This document shows, in pieces, positions 20,624-30,317 of a stretch of DNA of 64,000 nt. Both the position numbers and the translations under genes were made by a program. The DNA is from an uncultured Tenacibaculum sp. (lineage in GTDB: Bacteria > Bacteroidota > Bacteroidia > Flavobacteriales > Flavobacteriaceae). The notes beneath the pieces were generated by a model. It saw nothing but the letters and a program-made list of their open reading frames with translations. It made no database searches and was not told the DNA's origin. The first letter of the stretch is position 1, and each line of letters begins with the position of its first letter. Location: positions 32,822 to 96,821 of the forward strand of contig CANNGJ010000011.1 in the NCBI GenBank assembly GCA_947504185.1, given 5' to 3'.

Positions 20624-21295
20624 ATGACCAAAAAAAAACTCTTACTGTTAATATTTTTGATATTAACCTCTGTTATAGTATTCAACGTTTTTAATAATAA
20701 TTCTGGGCGTTCAATAGAATCTGAAAAAGCAAAAACAGTAAATACCACCAAAACAGAGCAAACTATTGAATATAATAGAATTAAAGCTGGAAGTTTCTTA
20801 AATTGGAGAGCTTCACATTTAGGTGGAACAGGTACTAGGTTAGGAAAAATATATTGCAAAGAAGCAACTGCATTCGTTACTAATGAAAAACTAACTAATT
20901 TGAATGCTTTAATTGATATGTCTAGTTTAACTGTTGAAAATTTAGATAAAACAGATGCAAATGAGCTTACAGAGCATCTTAAAAATGAAGATTTTTTTAA
21001 TGTTACAATTTACCCTGTTTCAAAATTTGAACTGACAGATTTAAAGCAAATAAAAGGTGAGCATAATTCAGAACTTACAGGTAATCTTACAATTTTGGGT
21101 ATCACAAAAAGTATTACATTTAGTGCAACTATTAGTGTATCTGAAAACGAAATTTCTATTACATCTGAAGATTTTATGATTAATCGATCAGATTGGAATA
21201 TGACATACAATGCAAAAGGTACAGCAGGAGTTCCTCTTAATTATCTAATTTCAGATGATATAGGGTTTAGTATAGCAATTACAGTTTTAAAATAA
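20624..21295 (+). CDS. YceI-family protein
   Basis: FLNWRASHLGGTG, LTGNLTILGITKSITF, INRSDWNM.. Confidence 0.9.
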   Translation: MTKKKLLLLIFLILTSVIVFNVFNNNSGRSIESEKAKTVNTTKTEQTIEYNRIKAGSFLNWRASHLGGTGTRLGKIYCKEATAFVTNEKLTNLNALIDMSSLTVENLDKTDANELTEHLKNEDFFNVTIYPVSKFELTDLKQIKGEHNSELTGNLTILGITKSITFSATISVSENEISITSEDFMINRSDWNMTYNAKGTAGVPLNYLISDDIGFSIAITVLK

Positions 21296-21306
21296 AGACT
21301 TTAGAA

Positions 21307-22011
21307 ATGAAAAATACAATAACCATTTTTAATTTGGCATTAATAGGATGTATTATTATTGGATGCAAACAGAAATCTAAAAACCTTGAAGTAAAAGATA
21401 TTAAAAATAACCAAGAATTAATAAACGATATTTCGCAACTAGTTGATAGTCTATATACTGTGGACCAAAATATTCAGTTAGCACATATTGAAGCTATTCA
21501 AAGTGGAAAAAAGGAAAAAATAAAAGAACTGGCTTTAGAACAAAAAAGGACTTTTAAAAGACATATTCCTATCTTAAAAGAAATCTATAACCAAATAGGA
21601 TATCCAACTATTGAGCGCGTTGGGAAAGAAAGCTCTACAAAATTCTTTACCATGATTCAACATGCAGGCGCAGATGTAGCGTTTCAAGAAATGATGTTAG
21701 ATATTATTTCTACTGAAGTAAAAAAAGGAAATGTAAATGGAAAGGATTTTGCATTCTTAACAGATAGAGTAAAACTTGTACAACAACAAGTACAAGTTTA
21801 TGGAACACAGGTAGAATTTAATACAACATTAGGGCAAGTTTATCCAAAACCTTTAATCGATAGTATAAATGTTAATACACGTAGAAAAGAAATTGGACTT
21901 AAACCTTTAGAAAACTATTTAAATAAAGTTATTAAAATGCATTTTAAAATGAATAAGGCACACTATGATAAAATTGGTATTCTTGAACCAAAATTATATC
22001 CTGTAAATTGA
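21307..22011 (+). CDS. Lipoprotein, DUF6624-like
   Basis: Lipobox; FTMIQHAGADVAFQEMML, VQVYGTQVEFN. Confidence 0.6.
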   Translation: MKNTITIFNLALIGCIIIGCKQKSKNLEVKDIKNNQELINDISQLVDSLYTVDQNIQLAHIEAIQSGKKEKIKELALEQKRTFKRHIPILKEIYNQIGYPTIERVGKESSTKFFTMIQHAGADVAFQEMMLDIISTEVKKGNVNGKDFAFLTDRVKLVQQQVQVYGTQVEFNTTLGQVYPKPLIDSINVNTRRKEIGLKPLENYLNKVIKMHFKMNKAHYDKIGILEPKLYPVN

Positions 22012-22841
22012 AAACCTATTTTCTCATATTGTTTATAGCACTATTTGCTCTAGGGTGTAATCAAGTATCTGTAGAAAAAAAAGTAGATAAAAAGACTCAA
22101 AATAAAATCATTGATAGATATTTAAAAAAAGGAGCTTGGCAACATCACTATTTAACTAAAGAATGGGAAGAATGGATTGACAAAGGGTTAAAAGAAGATT
22201 CAACAATCGCTTATCTGTGGCAACAAAAAGCATTACCATATTGGAAGCAAACAAAGTATTCACAAGCTATACAATTCTACGATAAAGCCGTTCAATATGA
22301 TCGGCAAAAATGGTTGTCAAGATTAGGGTTTTTGAAATGTATTTTTGCTAAAAACTATAATGATGCCTTAATAGATTTAATAACATACAAAAAAGAGTTT
22401 GGTACAACTTACGAGCAAGACCACTCTCTTGAGTTTTATATGGCACTTTGCTATTTACAGTTAAATCAATATGATAATGCATTAGTTTTACTCAAAGAAA
22501 CGATTGGTAAAGAAGAAATCGAACACGGAACAACTTGGGTACATTATCTAGATAGATTTTATTTGGCAATCACATATTATGAGCTTAATGATTATGAAAA
22601 AGCGATTACCGAATTTGATAAGGTACTAAAAGAATATCCAACATTTTCAGATGCACAATATTATAAAAGTCTCTGCTTAAAATATATTGATAAGTACGAG
22701 GAAGCAAAACTATTAATGTCTAAAGGAAAGTTGAACTATGAAAACGGAAATTCTTTTAATGAAGATTCTTCTACTCACGAAACTTATCCCTATCAGGTTA
22801 CTTGGCAATGGAAAGCATCCAAATCTTTATTAAAGTTATAA
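22008..22841 (+). CDS. TPR-repeat lipoprotein (TTG start overlapping upstream TGA)
   Basis: Lipobox ALGC; TPR-like YSQAIQFYDKAVQYDR, YEKAITEFDKVLKEYPTFSDA. Confidence 0.75.
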   Translation: MKTYFLILFIALFALGCNQVSVEKKVDKKTQNKIIDRYLKKGAWQHHYLTKEWEEWIDKGLKEDSTIAYLWQQKALPYWKQTKYSQAIQFYDKAVQYDRQKWLSRLGFLKCIFAKNYNDALIDLITYKKEFGTTYEQDHSLEFYMALCYLQLNQYDNALVLLKETIGKEEIEHGTTWVHYLDRFYLAITYYELNDYEKAITEFDKVLKEYPTFSDAQYYKSLCLKYIDKYEEAKLLMSKGKLNYENGNSFNEDSSTHETYPYQVTWQWKASKSLLKL

Positions 22842-22843
22842 TT

Positions 22844-23734
22844 ATGAAATCATTGATTTTACGAATTGTAATTAGTTCAATATCTATTTTCTTGTCTTGT
22901 TGCATAGGCAGGAATAACGGAAATACGTTACCTCACGGTAATTCACCTTTTGATTATTGTGCTGAGTTTAATAAAGATCAATTCATTTCTATGGATTCAA
23001 TATTTGTAGAAACGGCAGATGAATTGAGAAATCAACTTCGAAACAATAGAATATTAATTCTTAAAAACAAGAAATACGAGTTAGAATCCACTCTACAAAT
23101 AGACAATATTGAAAATCTGAAGATAGTTGGGGCTAAAACCTCAGTATTGATTACTTCTGAACAAAACTTTACCGTTCTTAAATTGTTGAATTCAAAAAAT
23201 ATTTCGATAGAAAATATTAAAATTGGACACTTCAGAAACCAAGAACATACGGGAGAACAGGGAGTTCTTCGAATCGAACATTCCTCGCAAATAAATATAT
23301 TGAACTGCAAAATTTCAGGAGCAGGCACCTTTGGATTGATTACAAAGGATGTGTGTAATCTGAAATTTGAAGATTCAGAAATAACAAAATGTACAGCATT
23401 GATATTTGAATTAGATAAGAGTCGAAAAATTGAATTTAAGAATTCCAAATTCCAAGATAATAGATTGGCAATATCGGTTCTTGGTGGCTTTACAAATTCA
23501 ACAAAAGAAGTAACTTTTTTGGGTTGTGAATTTTTGAATAATCAACCAGTAATAAGTGGAAATCCAGCATTTAACTTTAATAACAATTTTCAAAACTTTG
23601 AAGAAAAGATAATATTTAGGAATTGTACATTTAAGAACAATAAAGGTTATAAATGGTATGGGGAGAAAATCAAACTTGAAAATTGTAAAATTGATTCATC
23701 AGATTTCATTGGAATACATTGGAAAAAACAGTAA
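22844..23734 (+). CDS. Right-handed parallel beta-helix protein (start trimmed from 22802)
   Basis: Repeated short rungs (LKNKKYELES, ISIENIKIGHF, INILNCKISG...) typical of pectate-lyase-like helices. Confidence 0.7.
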   Translation: MKSLILRIVISSISIFLSCCIGRNNGNTLPHGNSPFDYCAEFNKDQFISMDSIFVETADELRNQLRNNRILILKNKKYELESTLQIDNIENLKIVGAKTSVLITSEQNFTVLKLLNSKNISIENIKIGHFRNQEHTGEQGVLRIEHSSQINILNCKISGAGTFGLITKDVCNLKFEDSEITKCTALIFELDKSRKIEFKNSKFQDNRLAISVLGGFTNSTKEVTFLGCEFLNNQPVISGNPAFNFNNNFQNFEEKIIFRNCTFKNNKGYKWYGEKIKLENCKIDSSDFIGIHWKKQ

Positions 23735-23790
23735 CTGTCCGTCAGATTAAGCTTCATTCATTACATATTACCTTTTTTATAACAATTTAG

Positions 23791-24981
23791 TCAATTACTT
23801 CTTACCAATCTAAAGCCTACATGCTGCATACCACTATCTGGTGTAAGTCTCATTCGGCGTGCATTACGATATCCAGAACACCAACTATCATTACATAAAA
23901 AAGAACCTCCTCTAACTACCTTATTGGTTGCTTGCTGATTGTATATTTCCAAACTTTTTACAGGACCTTGAGGATTCTTGGCTATACGATTTGCATCTAA
24001 AAGTTCTTTGTAATATAATGGACTATACCAATCATTGGTCCACTCCCAAACATTACCTGAAATATCATATAGACCGTAGTTGTTTGGGGGAAATGATTTT
24101 ACTGGGCTGGTAAATTGAAAACCATCTTCGGCAGTATTCTTATAAGGGAAATTGCCTTGTAGAAAATTACCTTTATACGATGTGTCTTCAAAAAGCTTTT
24201 CATTACCCCATGGATACATTTTGTTTTTTTTTCCTCCTCGCATGGCATACTCGTATTCTGCTTCTGTTGGCAGTCGTTTATCTACCCATTTAGCATACGC
24301 CATGGCATCGTACCAAGAAACTTGGGCAACAGGATGGTTTAACAATGCATTAAGGTTAGATGTTTTTCCGTTGGGATTTTTCCATGAAGCTCCTTTAACA
24401 AAAGACCACCAGTTAGCAAGATTATCTTTTAAAGCATTTTTATTGGCATAATGAAAGACTAAAGCTCCTGCTTTTAAAGCATCGCCATCGGGTTTAGGGG
24501 TTCCTGCTGGTGCTTGCTTTTTAAGTTCTTCCCAATCGATATCAAACTCTGCTACAGTTTTATAGCCTGTTGCTTCTACAAATTCTAAAAACTGACCAAT
24601 AGTAACCTCGTGTTCATCCATGTAAAAACTAGATACTTCTACTTGATGTTTTGGCATTTCGTCACCTTGCGGAAGTGCAGTTTTTGGCATGCTTTTAAAA
24701 CCTTCTAGAACATCTCCTCCCATTTTAAATACACCTCCCTTTATTAATACCATACCTGAATAGGATTTGGCATGTGTTTTAGATGTAGGAATATTATCAA
24801 TTATAGTTAGAAATTTTGTGTCTAAATAATTTTTTCCTAAAAGCGAATTAGTATCTATACAACCTATTGAGTAACCAATTTTATCGGCTTCTTCGAGTTG
24901 TTTTTTTGATTCGTTTTTACATCCTAAAAACAAAAATAACAGACCTATAAATACTAATTTTAAATTAAGAAATTTGCACAT
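23791..24981 (-). CDS. Formylglycine-generating enzyme (SUMF1) family lipoprotein
   Basis: LIKGGVFKMGGD, DISGNVWEWTNDWY, and GGSFLCNDSWCSGYRNARR with two Cys spaced as in active FGE. Confidence 0.9.
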   Translation of the reverse strand: MCKFLNLKLVFIGLLFLFLGCKNESKKQLEEADKIGYSIGCIDTNSLLGKNYLDTKFLTIIDNIPTSKTHAKSYSGMVLIKGGVFKMGGDVLEGFKSMPKTALPQGDEMPKHQVEVSSFYMDEHEVTIGQFLEFVEATGYKTVAEFDIDWEELKKQAPAGTPKPDGDALKAGALVFHYANKNALKDNLANWWSFVKGASWKNPNGKTSNLNALLNHPVAQVSWYDAMAYAKWVDKRLPTEAEYEYAMRGGKKNKMYPWGNEKLFEDTSYKGNFLQGNFPYKNTAEDGFQFTSPVKSFPPNNYGLYDISGNVWEWTNDWYSPLYYKELLDANRIAKNPQGPVKSLEIYNQQATNKVVRGGSFLCNDSWCSGYRNARRMRLTPDSGMQHVGFRLVRSN

Positions 24982-25003
24982 GTTATTTTAACTCTTTAAA
25001 TAG

Positions 25004-25771
25004 TTATGGGGTTTCTTCTAAATTCTTTTTAGCCAACTCCTCTGTAATAAAAGGCAGACTAATATGTATAGAGAAGTAATTACTTTTATTATTTCCGCTA
25101 AATAGTGCGTCTTCAAATACATCTGTAAACCCTTGATAATATCTTAAATTAAGCATCAGCCCTTTCCCTTTGTTCCCAGTTTTAAAATAATATCCTAAAT
25201 TGAACAAAGCACCATAATTTGTTTTATTAATTTGAGGTTTAACATCTTGCGTAAAATCTCCTAGCTCTCCTTTATAAGTAATTGAAGCATTTTGCCTAAA
25301 TGAAATTTGAGGTGCAGCACCTATTCTAAAACCTGAATTATTGAATTGATAATAAACAAAAGCATTAACATCAATGTATTTTACTAACAAATCTGCACTT
25401 ACATTTTGATAAAGTGCATTTAAATTAGAATCATTTGTATTTAAAGTAAAAGACTCTAGTTTGGCAGTTCTTTTAGAAAGAAAATATGCTGTTGGACTAA
25501 TATACCAGTTTTCTGATAGTTTAACATTACCAGCAATGCCAAAATTAATTCCTGAATTTGAAGAGAGGTTTTCAATATTGCTAAAGTTATTAAAAGGTAC
25601 GCCCAACTCTAAACTAAGATTAAATTTCTCTGATGCTACTTTATCACCAAAAATAGCAGCCAAAATAGCTGCTTGTGAAAAAGCCGTTTGAGATGTTATC
25701 ATTAAAAGGAAACATAGTACTATTTTTATAACTATTTTCATTTTTAAGATTTTATTTAGTTTTATATACAA
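25004..25771 (-). CDS. Outer-membrane beta-barrel-like protein
   Basis: Signal peptide and alternating amphipathic strands; overlaps HAD gene. Confidence 0.55.
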   Translation of the reverse strand: MYIKLNKILKMKIVIKIVLCFLLMITSQTAFSQAAILAAIFGDKVASEKFNLSLELGVPFNNFSNIENLSSNSGINFGIAGNVKLSENWYISPTAYFLSKRTAKLESFTLNTNDSNLNALYQNVSADLLVKYIDVNAFVYYQFNNSGFRIGAAPQISFRQNASITYKGELGDFTQDVKPQINKTNYGALFNLGYYFKTGNKGKGLMLNLRYYQGFTDVFEDALFSGNNKSNYFSIHISLPFITEELAKKNLEETP

Positions 25772-26774
25772 CTTTCCAATCTTTTTCTATATCAACAATT
25801 GTCCATTTCTTTTCAATAGCTTCATCTAAAGCTTCACCTAATTTTCCTGCAATGGTCTTTCTATCGTAAGCAAACTCTCTAATACTATCTGTGTGGTGTA
25901 CCAATAGCTTAAAAGACGGGTAGGTATTACTATCCGTAAATTGTAACATCTCTAAATCTCCATCTGAATTACCCGCAGCAAAAACTGGTTTTTTCCCAAT
26001 AAAAGTATGGATGTTTTCAACCTTAACTTCCCTATCATTTATACTTTGTATCAAGGGCATTCGCTTTAAGGTAACATTTCCTGTACTATCTATGCTAAAT
26101 TGTGTTTTAAGACTACTCCCTATAATTTGCTCTTTAGGTACGCCATAGACTTCTGGTGCCCAAACTCTCATAAAGTCTTGCCCGCCAGCAGATACGATAT
26201 AAACCTTAAAATCGTTTTCTTTTAGATATTTTATTAGGTCTATCATAGGTTGATACGCCAACTCTGTAAAGTATTTGTCTAAAACAGGATGCTTTGCCGT
26301 TTTTAACCATTTTTGAACTGATTGCTCAAACTCTTCAGAAGTTATACCGGCATGTGTTGCCATAACCAAGGTCATTAAACCTTTCGTTCCTGATTTTTTT
26401 AAGGTTACCAAATCATTTTCTAATGCAGCTTTAAAAGGTTGAGTAACTTTCCATTGTGGGTTATCTTTTTTCATTTTATGCAACCTATCTATAAGATATA
26501 GAAACTGGAAGTACACAGGCTGTTCACTCCATAGTGTGCCATCATTATCAAAAACAGCTATACGGTCTTTTTTAGGAATAAAACCTGCATTATTCTTATT
26601 TGTAACTTGAGAAACAAAATCTATAATGGCCTTTTTATTTTGCGTATTATTCCAAGATTCTAAAATAGGAATATGAGTTATAAAATCATTTTTATTTTTT
26701 ACTTCTTTTTTGCAAGAATAGAAAAGCAAGAAGGATATAATCAACAGTATGGTGTATCTGTATGAAAATTTCAT
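25752..26774 (-). CDS. HAD-superfamily phosphatase lipoprotein
   Basis: VFDNDGTLWSEQP motif I; KVYIVSAGG motif II; AAGNSDGDLEML motif IV. Confidence 0.87.
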   Translation of the reverse strand: MKFSYRYTILLIISFLLFYSCKKEVKNKNDFITHIPILESWNNTQNKKAIIDFVSQVTNKNNAGFIPKKDRIAVFDNDGTLWSEQPVYFQFLYLIDRLHKMKKDNPQWKVTQPFKAALENDLVTLKKSGTKGLMTLVMATHAGITSEEFEQSVQKWLKTAKHPVLDKYFTELAYQPMIDLIKYLKENDFKVYIVSAGGQDFMRVWAPEVYGVPKEQIIGSSLKTQFSIDSTGNVTLKRMPLIQSINDREVKVENIHTFIGKKPVFAAGNSDGDLEMLQFTDSNTYPSFKLLVHHTDSIREFAYDRKTIAGKLGEALDEAIEKKWTIVDIEKDWKVVYKTK

Positions 26775-26790
26775 GTTTTTTGTTATGTAG

Positions 26791-26819
26791 AGAAAGGGAA
26801 CTTGTTATGTTCCCTTTCT
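26791..26819 (-). terminator. Intercistronic hairpin between arylsulfatase and HAD genes
   Basis: AGAAAGGGAAC-TTGTTAT-GTTCCCTTTCT. Confidence 0.6.
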
Positions 26820-26842
26820 TATATTAATTCTCTTTTTTAGTA

Positions 26843-28402
26843 TTAATGACTTGTTGGCTCTGTTAATTTAGACATTACTTTATCTAAGCTAAAGCTAGCA
26901 GCCTTTTGTCTTGGTGGGTATTCTTTAAAAGTGCCTAAAAAACCGCCAACATATTTTTGTGCAGGAACCAATAAATATATTCTATCTATCAACCAATCAT
27001 AATAGGTATTAGAAGTAATTTGTGCTCTTTCATAAGGGTCTCTTCTTAAGTTAAAGATTAATGGAACCCTTAAAGGCGTAAAAGGATTAGCCCATGCTTC
27101 AAGTGTTTGGGCAATTCTTTGCTCTAAAAACACTAACTTCCAATCTCCATATCGTAAAGCCGACAAATCTCCATCATCTGTAAAATAGAATATTTCATTA
27201 CGTGGACTTGCCACATTTTGCGGATCTGCTAAATGAGCAGAGATATCATACCCATCTAAATGTATTTTATAATTTCTACCTAATGATTTAGATTTATATC
27301 CATCTAACAAATCTTCTTTAATATCTTTTTTACCAGCTGCGGCTAAAAAAGTAGGTAACATATCCATGTGATGAACAATGCCATTACTAACAGAACCAGG
27401 TTTAATTTTACCTGGCCATTTCATAATTGCCGGTACTCTCCAACCACCTTCCCAATTGGTGTTTTTCTCTCCTCTAAATGGGGTTGCAGCAGCATCTGGC
27501 CATGTATTATAATGAGGTCCATTGTCTGTAGAATAATGTACTATAGTGTTATCTGCTATACCAAGTTCATCTAATAAATCAAGGAATTTTCCAATATGCA
27601 TATCATGTTCTACCATACCATCTCCATATTCATCTTGACCAGAAATACCTCTAAGTTCCTTTTTTACATGTGTTCTAAAATGCATTCTTGTTCCACTCCA
27701 CCAAACAAAAAATGGTTTATCAGCTTTTACAGCATCTCTAATAAATCTCATAGCCTCTTTAGATGTTTCATCATCTACTGTTTCCATTCTTTTTTTGGTT
27801 AATGGTCCTGTATCTTTAATAGAGCCTTTTGCATAAGAATGAATGACTCCTCTAGGTCCAAATGTTTCTTTAAAAGTTCGTCCATCCGGCATAATAAAAT
27901 CTGCTGGATAGTCTTCATTTTCAGGCTCTTCTTCGGCATTAAGGTGGTAAAGATTTCCAAAAAATTCATCAAAACCATGATTGGTTGGCAAATGATTGTC
28001 TCGATCACCAAGATGATTTTTACCAAATTGTCCTGTTATGTAACCTTGATCTTTGATTAAACCTGCAATAGTAGGATCTGCTTCGTTCATTCCCTCTTTT
28101 GCGCCTGGCAATCCAACCTTAGAAAGCCCAGTTCTAAATACGCTTTGCCCCATAATAAATGAGGATCTACCTGCTGTACATGATTGTTCACCATAATAAT
28201 CGGTAAAAATCATCCCTTCTTTTGCAATACGGTCTATATTAGGCGTATGATATCCCATCATACCTTGTGTATAAGCACTAATGTTAGAGCGACCAATATC
28301 ATCGCCCCAAATGACAAGAATGTTTGGTTTTTGGTCTTTTTGCGCGCTTGCTGTCATTAAAAACAACATCAAACAACACATTGTCAGAATTTTTGTTCTC
28401 AT
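26843..28402 (-). CDS. Arylsulfatase (type I, Cys-type)
   Basis: NILVIWGDDIG..., sulfatase signature QSCTAGRSSF, STDNGPHY. Confidence 0.93.
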   Translation of the reverse strand: MRTKILTMCCLMLFLMTASAQKDQKPNILVIWGDDIGRSNISAYTQGMMGYHTPNIDRIAKEGMIFTDYYGEQSCTAGRSSFIMGQSVFRTGLSKVGLPGAKEGMNEADPTIAGLIKDQGYITGQFGKNHLGDRDNHLPTNHGFDEFFGNLYHLNAEEEPENEDYPADFIMPDGRTFKETFGPRGVIHSYAKGSIKDTGPLTKKRMETVDDETSKEAMRFIRDAVKADKPFFVWWSGTRMHFRTHVKKELRGISGQDEYGDGMVEHDMHIGKFLDLLDELGIADNTIVHYSTDNGPHYNTWPDAAATPFRGEKNTNWEGGWRVPAIMKWPGKIKPGSVSNGIVHHMDMLPTFLAAAGKKDIKEDLLDGYKSKSLGRNYKIHLDGYDISAHLADPQNVASPRNEIFYFTDDGDLSALRYGDWKLVFLEQRIAQTLEAWANPFTPLRVPLIFNLRRDPYERAQITSNTYYDWLIDRIYLLVPAQKYVGGFLGTFKEYPPRQKAASFSLDKVMSKLTEPTSH

Positions 28403-28448
28403 AAATTATGGTTTAATTGATTAATATTTAAGTTAAAATTGTTTCAAA

Positions 28449-29126
28449 TTATTTTTTCTTGATTTTCTTTTTGAAAGTTTCAAACCATTTTTTATAGGCT
28501 TTCTTTCGTGTTAAAGCATTTGTCTTTTGTTGTTCTTTTTTAACCCTTCTTTGTTCGTTTAGTTTATCTATCTTTTTCTGTATTCTTTCTTTTCTATCCT
28601 TACTTGCTGCAATGAGATTTTGTTTTGCATCTTCTATACTTTTATCAATATGATTGAGGTTCGTTTGTATAGCATTGTCCATTTCCTCTACGTCAATACG
28701 CTCAATTTTTGCTAGGCTTCCTATGGCAGAATCGATAGGGATTTTCCATTTTTCATAAACATGTGAAATAACCATAGAAGCTCCATTGGGCATTTTGCGT
28801 CCAAACTCATCCAAGATATCTTCTTGTGAACCATGGTTTATTAAATCTCCCGTTGTGCCCAACATAGCTCCATAAGCAGTTCCCAAAGCAAATCCCACAG
28901 GTCCTGCCAATAAACCTATAAGTCCACCAGACAGTGCCCCAACAGCCGTATATTTAAAAGTCATCCCTCTGTCATCCTTAAGGGTTACCTTGCCATTGGT
29001 ATCTTTTTCAAGTACATACGTTTCGGCCAATGAGATTTCCCCTTCGCTATTTAATGTTCTTAATTGTTCTATTACCGAATAGGCTTCTGACTGGCTTTTT
29101 ACCAAAAACTTGATTACTCTCTCCAT
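28449..29126 (-). CDS. DUF1269-like protein, copy B
   Basis: Full-length paralog of 16880-17560. Confidence 0.75.
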   Translation of the reverse strand: MERVIKFLVKSQSEAYSVIEQLRTLNSEGEISLAETYVLEKDTNGKVTLKDDRGMTFKYTAVGALSGGLIGLLAGPVGFALGTAYGAMLGTTGDLINHGSQEDILDEFGRKMPNGASMVISHVYEKWKIPIDSAIGSLAKIERIDVEEMDNAIQTNLNHIDKSIEDAKQNLIAASKDRKERIQKKIDKLNEQRRVKKEQQKTNALTRKKAYKKWFETFKKKIKKK

Positions 29127-29179
29127 TTATATTTGTCGTAGTGAATTTTAATACTACCTGAAAAATCTGTTTTAAAACA

Positions 29180-29224
29180 TAAAAGTAATTTTAAGAAAAC
29201 CAGATGTTATTGAACTAATTCAAG
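29180..29224 (-). promoter_or_regulatory. Palindrome site 4 plus -7 box upstream of DUF1269 copy B
   Basis: CTTGAATTAGTTCAAT (sense), core 29209-29224; 21 bp; TACTTTTA at 29187-29180. Confidence 0.7.
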
Positions 29225-29401
29225 AAAATAAGTTTGGTTAGAATTAGACTCGTCAATATCTATTGGTAAAAAAAATGATATCTCTTGTTGCCCTTTATTT
29301 AAAATGATAACCGCATGGAAAATACATTTTTCAAGGATCTTTAGCATGACATTCAGCTTTTTATTAAAGGAAAGTATTAGATATATATTTAGAAGTAATT
29401 T

Positions 29402-29641
29402 AAATTTTTTCGTTTTTTTGCTGAATTCTTTAAGAGCTATCACGAAGAAAACTAGATAGTTGAACCCTTTCCCGCTTTCCGTTGCGGTATTGAACAGGTT
29501 GAGTAGAAAACGATAGCTGTCCATCCAAGCGTTTGTGCGTTCTATGACATACCCTTCATCATAAAAGTCTTGGGCAAAGTACTCATCCCTATCGGTATTT
29601 CCGTTCCTTTTATTGAAACATGTTGTCCTTGAGGGCATCAA
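29402..29641 (-). pseudogene. IS5-like transposase C-terminal fragment
   Basis: VIERTNAWMDSYRFLLNLFNTATESGKGFNYLVFFVIAL resembles IS5-group transposase C-terminus; no N-terminal part. Confidence 0.75.
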
Positions 29642-29681
29642 GGAACCTTATCCAACAATGCTTCTATGCAAAAGAGCTAGC

Positions 29682-30143
29682 CTAAATACTTATCTTTGTT
29701 TTGTTTTTGGTTTGTTTTATTACAAAAGAACTTTGAATATTAGAAATTATATCTAATTGAGAAATTTTGTTTACGATAAAATCTTGATAATCTTTCATAT
29801 CATTTAGAACTATTTTTAAAAAAAAGTCATAGGAACCAGCTATAAAGGAAACCTCTACAATTTCGTCAATTGTTTGAGTATAACTTTCAAACTTTTTAAA
29901 AAATTTATCTTGATGCTTAACCAAAGTTATTTGGCAATATACTATTAAATTTTTGCCTAGAACTTCAGGTTTTACAATAGCCACGTATTTTTCGATAGCA
30001 TTATTTGTTTCTAGACGTTTAATGCGTTCATGAGTAGGTGTTATAGAAAGATTTACTTTAGCTGCCAATTGTTTAATTGATTGTTTGCTATCCGTTTGTA
30101 ATTCGTCTATTAATTTTAAATCTATGGTGTCAAATTGATACAT
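29682..30143 (-). CDS. Lrp/AsnC family transcriptional regulator
   Basis: LDLKLIDELQTDSKQSIKQLAAKVNLSITPTHERIKRLE HTH plus RAM domain. Confidence 0.94.
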   Translation of the reverse strand: MYQFDTIDLKLIDELQTDSKQSIKQLAAKVNLSITPTHERIKRLETNNAIEKYVAIVKPEVLGKNLIVYCQITLVKHQDKFFKKFESYTQTIDEIVEVSFIAGSYDFFLKIVLNDMKDYQDFIVNKISQLDIISNIQSSFVIKQTKNKTKISI

Positions 30144-30269
30144 AACTTAACTGGCTTAATTAAAAAACAGTATTTTTTTCTAATAATATTAAAATTATTA
30201 TTATGTTTTAATACTTTTTTCTGTTGTAATCAAAAATATAGAAAAATTTTGTCTTTTCAATATATTATT

Positions 30270-30299
30270 AAAAGAATATTATTCTTTTTAATAGTTTTG
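30270..30299 (+). promoter_or_regulatory. Candidate hdc promoter/operator: AT palindrome directly upstream of a TAnnTTTG box
   Basis: AAAAGAATATTATTCTTTT (30270-30288) then TAGTTTTG (30292-30299). Confidence 0.55.
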
Positions 30300-30317
30300 C
30301 GCTAGAATTTTATTGCA

